This document shows, piece by piece, positions 32,039 through 33,609 of a stretch of 33,609 nt of DNA. Below the pieces are notes generated by a model. The model had not been told where the DNA came from. It saw only the letters and a program-made list of their open reading frames with translations, and made no database searches. This stretch comes from Mesorhizobium intechi. Lineage in GTDB: Bacteria > Pseudomonadota > Alphaproteobacteria > Rhizobiales > Rhizobiaceae. Made by a program: the position numbers and the translations under genes. The first letter of the stretch is position 1. Each line of letters starts with the position of its first letter. The stretch covers positions 1 through 33,609 of the forward strand of contig NZ_PNOT02000137.1 in the NCBI RefSeq assembly GCF_002879535.1, read 5' to 3'.

Positions 32039-33557
32039 ACAGACAAAGGCGACCACCTTCCCGGTCGACCGCAACGACGTCGAACTGGTCCGGAGCGCGC
32101 ATCCGCCGCACTGGAAGAACCCTACGCCCGACGGCCCCTACAATCTCGTCATCATCGGCGCCGGACCAGCCGGGCTGACCGCGGCGCGTGACGCGGCAAG
32201 CCTTGGCGCGAAAGTTGCGTTGATCGAACGCGGGCTGATCGGTGGCGCCTGCGTCAATGTCGGCGGCATCCCCTCGAAGTCGATCATCCGCACGGCCAGG
32301 CTTTATGCCGACATGCGCGATGCCGAGAATTTCGGCGGCGACAGCCCGGGCCGTCTTCCGGTCGACTTCGAACGGGCCATGATGCGGATGCGGCAGATCC
32401 GGCAGCGGCTCAGCCGCGCCGATTCGGCCGCAGTCATCGCGGCCGAAGGCATCGACCTCTATTTCGGTGACGCGCGGTTTGGCGGACCCGACACAGTTGA
32501 AGTCGACGGCAAGACACTGCATTTCAAGAAGGCCCTGGTCGCGACCGGCGCGCATCCGAGCGGGCCGGCGATCCCTGGACTTGCCGAGGCCGGCTATCTC
32601 GACAATGAGAGCATGTTCAACCTCACGCAACGTCCCGAGCGGCTCCTGGTCATCGGCGGCGGGCCGCTTGGCTGCGAGGCTGCGCAGGCCTTCTGCCTGC
32701 TCGGCGCGAAGGTCATCCTGGCGCAGAACGATCCGATGTTCCTGCCTGGCGAAGAACGCGACGCCGCGCAGATCCTCTCGGACGCGCTGGCGCGCGAGGG
32801 GGTTGAGGTGCGCCTGAACACCGAGGTGGTGGCGGTGCGCGCGGAAGGCGGCAAGAAGCTCGCCGACCTTTTGCGGGACGGCGACACGACAACGATCTCC
32901 GTCGACGAGATCATCACCGGCGTCGGGCGTTCCCCGAATGTCAGGGGTCTCGGCCTGGAAGAGGCCGGGGTGGTGTATGACGCCGGCGGCATCAAGGTCG
33001 ACGATCACCTGAGGACCACCAATGCGCACATCTACGCGGCGGGCGATGTGTGCCTGGAATACAAGTTCACCCATACCGCCGAGGCAACGGCACGCATCGT
33101 CGTGCGCAATGCCCTGTTTCGCGGGCGCGAAAGGCTCAGCGACCTCGTCGTTCCCTGGTGCACCTATACCGATCCGGAGATCGCCCATGTCGGGCTCTAT
33201 CCCATCGAGGCGCGGCAGAACGGCATTCCGGTCAAGACCTATACGGTGCTGATGCATGACGTCGCCCGCGCCGTGATGGACGGCGAGGAAGAAGGGTTCG
33301 TCAAGATCCATGTCCGGGAGGGATCCGACCGCATCCTGGGGGCGACGGTCGTCGCCAGCCATGCCGGCGAGATGATCAATGCGGTGACGCTTGCCATAAG
33401 GTCGGGCATGGGATTGCACGCCCTGGCCGACGTCATCCATCCCTTCCCGACGCAGGCACAAGGCATCAAGATGGCGGGCGACGCCTACAGGCGAACCCGG
33501 TTCACCTCCTTGCGCAGGCGTCTGGCGGCGCGCTGGCTGGCCTGGTCGAGGCGATGA
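32028..33557 (+). CDS. Mercuric-reductase-like FAD/NAD(P) disulfide oxidoreductase with altered redox site
   Basis: A 509-aa member of the class I pyridine nucleotide-disulfide oxidoreductases. It has the FAD fold IIGAGPAGLTAARDAASLGA (42-61), the NAD fold VIGGGPLGCEAAQAF, GVGRSPN, AAGDV and a C-terminal dimer domain ending DVIHPFPTQAQG. The redox motif reads CVNVGGIPSK: C75 is kept, but the second Cys is G80 (codon GGC at 32265-32267), so the usual disulfide cannot form. It is likely still a flavoprotein, perhaps an NAD(P)H oxidase or quinone-type reductase. A C-terminal basic, aromatic extension (LRRRLAARWLAWSRR) may touch the membrane. The ATG overlaps the hydrolase stop by 11 bp, so they are co-translated. 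Confidence 0.85.
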   Translation: MAREQTKATTFPVDRNDVELVRSAHPPHWKNPTPDGPYNLVIIGAGPAGLTAARDAASLGAKVALIERGLIGGACVNVGGIPSKSIIRTARLYADMRDAENFGGDSPGRLPVDFERAMMRMRQIRQRLSRADSAAVIAAEGIDLYFGDARFGGPDTVEVDGKTLHFKKALVATGAHPSGPAIPGLAEAGYLDNESMFNLTQRPERLLVIGGGPLGCEAAQAFCLLGAKVILAQNDPMFLPGEERDAAQILSDALAREGVEVRLNTEVVAVRAEGGKKLADLLRDGDTTTISVDEIITGVGRSPNVRGLGLEEAGVVYDAGGIKVDDHLRTTNAHIYAAGDVCLEYKFTHTAEATARIVVRNALFRGRERLSDLVVPWCTYTDPEIAHVGLYPIEARQNGIPVKTYTVLMHDVARAVMDGEEEGFVKIHVREGSDRILGATVVASHAGEMINAVTLAIRSGMGLHALADVIHPFPTQAQGIKMAGDAYRRTRFTSLRRRLAARWLAWSRR

Positions 33558-33609
33558 GCCCGGCCGCGCGCCGAGGACTCGAGGGCGCGGCGGTATTCAG
33601 AATATACAG

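Noticed and set aside
33563..33594. GC-rich inverted repeat after the last gene, considered as a terminator
   Set aside because: The arms (CCGCGC.CC / GGGCGCGG) need a bulge and no T-tract follows, so it is too weak to call in GC-rich DNA.
1..33609. CRISPR arrays, tRNA/rRNA genes, transposases, integrases, phage genes
   Set aside because: None seen: no regularly spaced repeats, no tRNA-like cloverleaf noticed and no mobile-element protein motifs. The lasso operon therefore shows no direct sign of recent insertion in this window.

Overview
The window looks like a chromosomal segment of a rhizobial alphaproteobacterium, most likely a Mesorhizobium-type Rhizobiales. This is inferred from the high-GC coding style, the succinoglycan-type exo genes (exoL-, exoX-, exoY-, exoF-, exoQ- and exoK-like) and two copies of a ~100-bp dispersed intergenic repeat typical of rhizobia. 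No rRNA, tRNA, CRISPR array, transposase or integrase was seen.

Bases 1-11.7 kb are an exopolysaccharide region. A truncated ExoL-like glycosyltransferase (reverse, running off the left edge) is divergent from a Wzx/ExoT-type flippase and a phosphoribosyltransferase-HAD fusion. A leftward series follows: GT4 glycosyltransferase, a GMC flavoenzyme with a Tat-signal small partner, UDP-glucose dehydrogenase, an ExoK-like GH16 glycanase, a small coiled-coil protein, an ExoU/ExoO-like GT2 and a nucleotidyltransferase-fold protein.

Bases 12.2-18.1 kb hold the most interesting system: a complete lasso-peptide (RiPP) operon inside the exo locus. The order is precursor A (50 aa, 12239-12391), B1 (PqqD-like RRE), B2 (leader protease), C (asparagine-synthetase-like cyclase), K (HPr-kinase-like) and D (ABC exporter). 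From B1 onward the reading frames overlap. The precursor has the YxxPxL...G...T leader pattern, a predicted 9-residue Gly1-Asp9 ring and a C-terminal Ser. With the kinase this predicts a Ser-phosphorylated, paeninodin-like lasso peptide. The divergently encoded nucleotidyltransferase, and perhaps its GT2 partner, could decorate the phosphate further, as in pseudomycoidin clusters.

Bases 18.2-22.7 kb return to exo genes: an ExoX-type repressor (convergent with the lasso exporter, 23 bp away), then ExoY, ExoF and a reverse ExoQ-type polymerase. A TGC-N3-GCA operator-like motif recurs upstream of exoL/flippase, the coiled-coil gene, exoY, exoQ and, twice in tandem, the lasso precursor. This suggests shared control of lasso peptide and exopolysaccharide.

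Bases 22.9-33.6 kb are catabolic. A leftward acetone-carboxylase-type operon (acxA-acxB-acxC plus an SDR) is divergent from a LuxR-type regulator, which is followed by a second SDR, a glucoamylase/GH144-like hydrolase and a mercuric-reductase-like flavoprotein that has lost one of its two redox cysteines.
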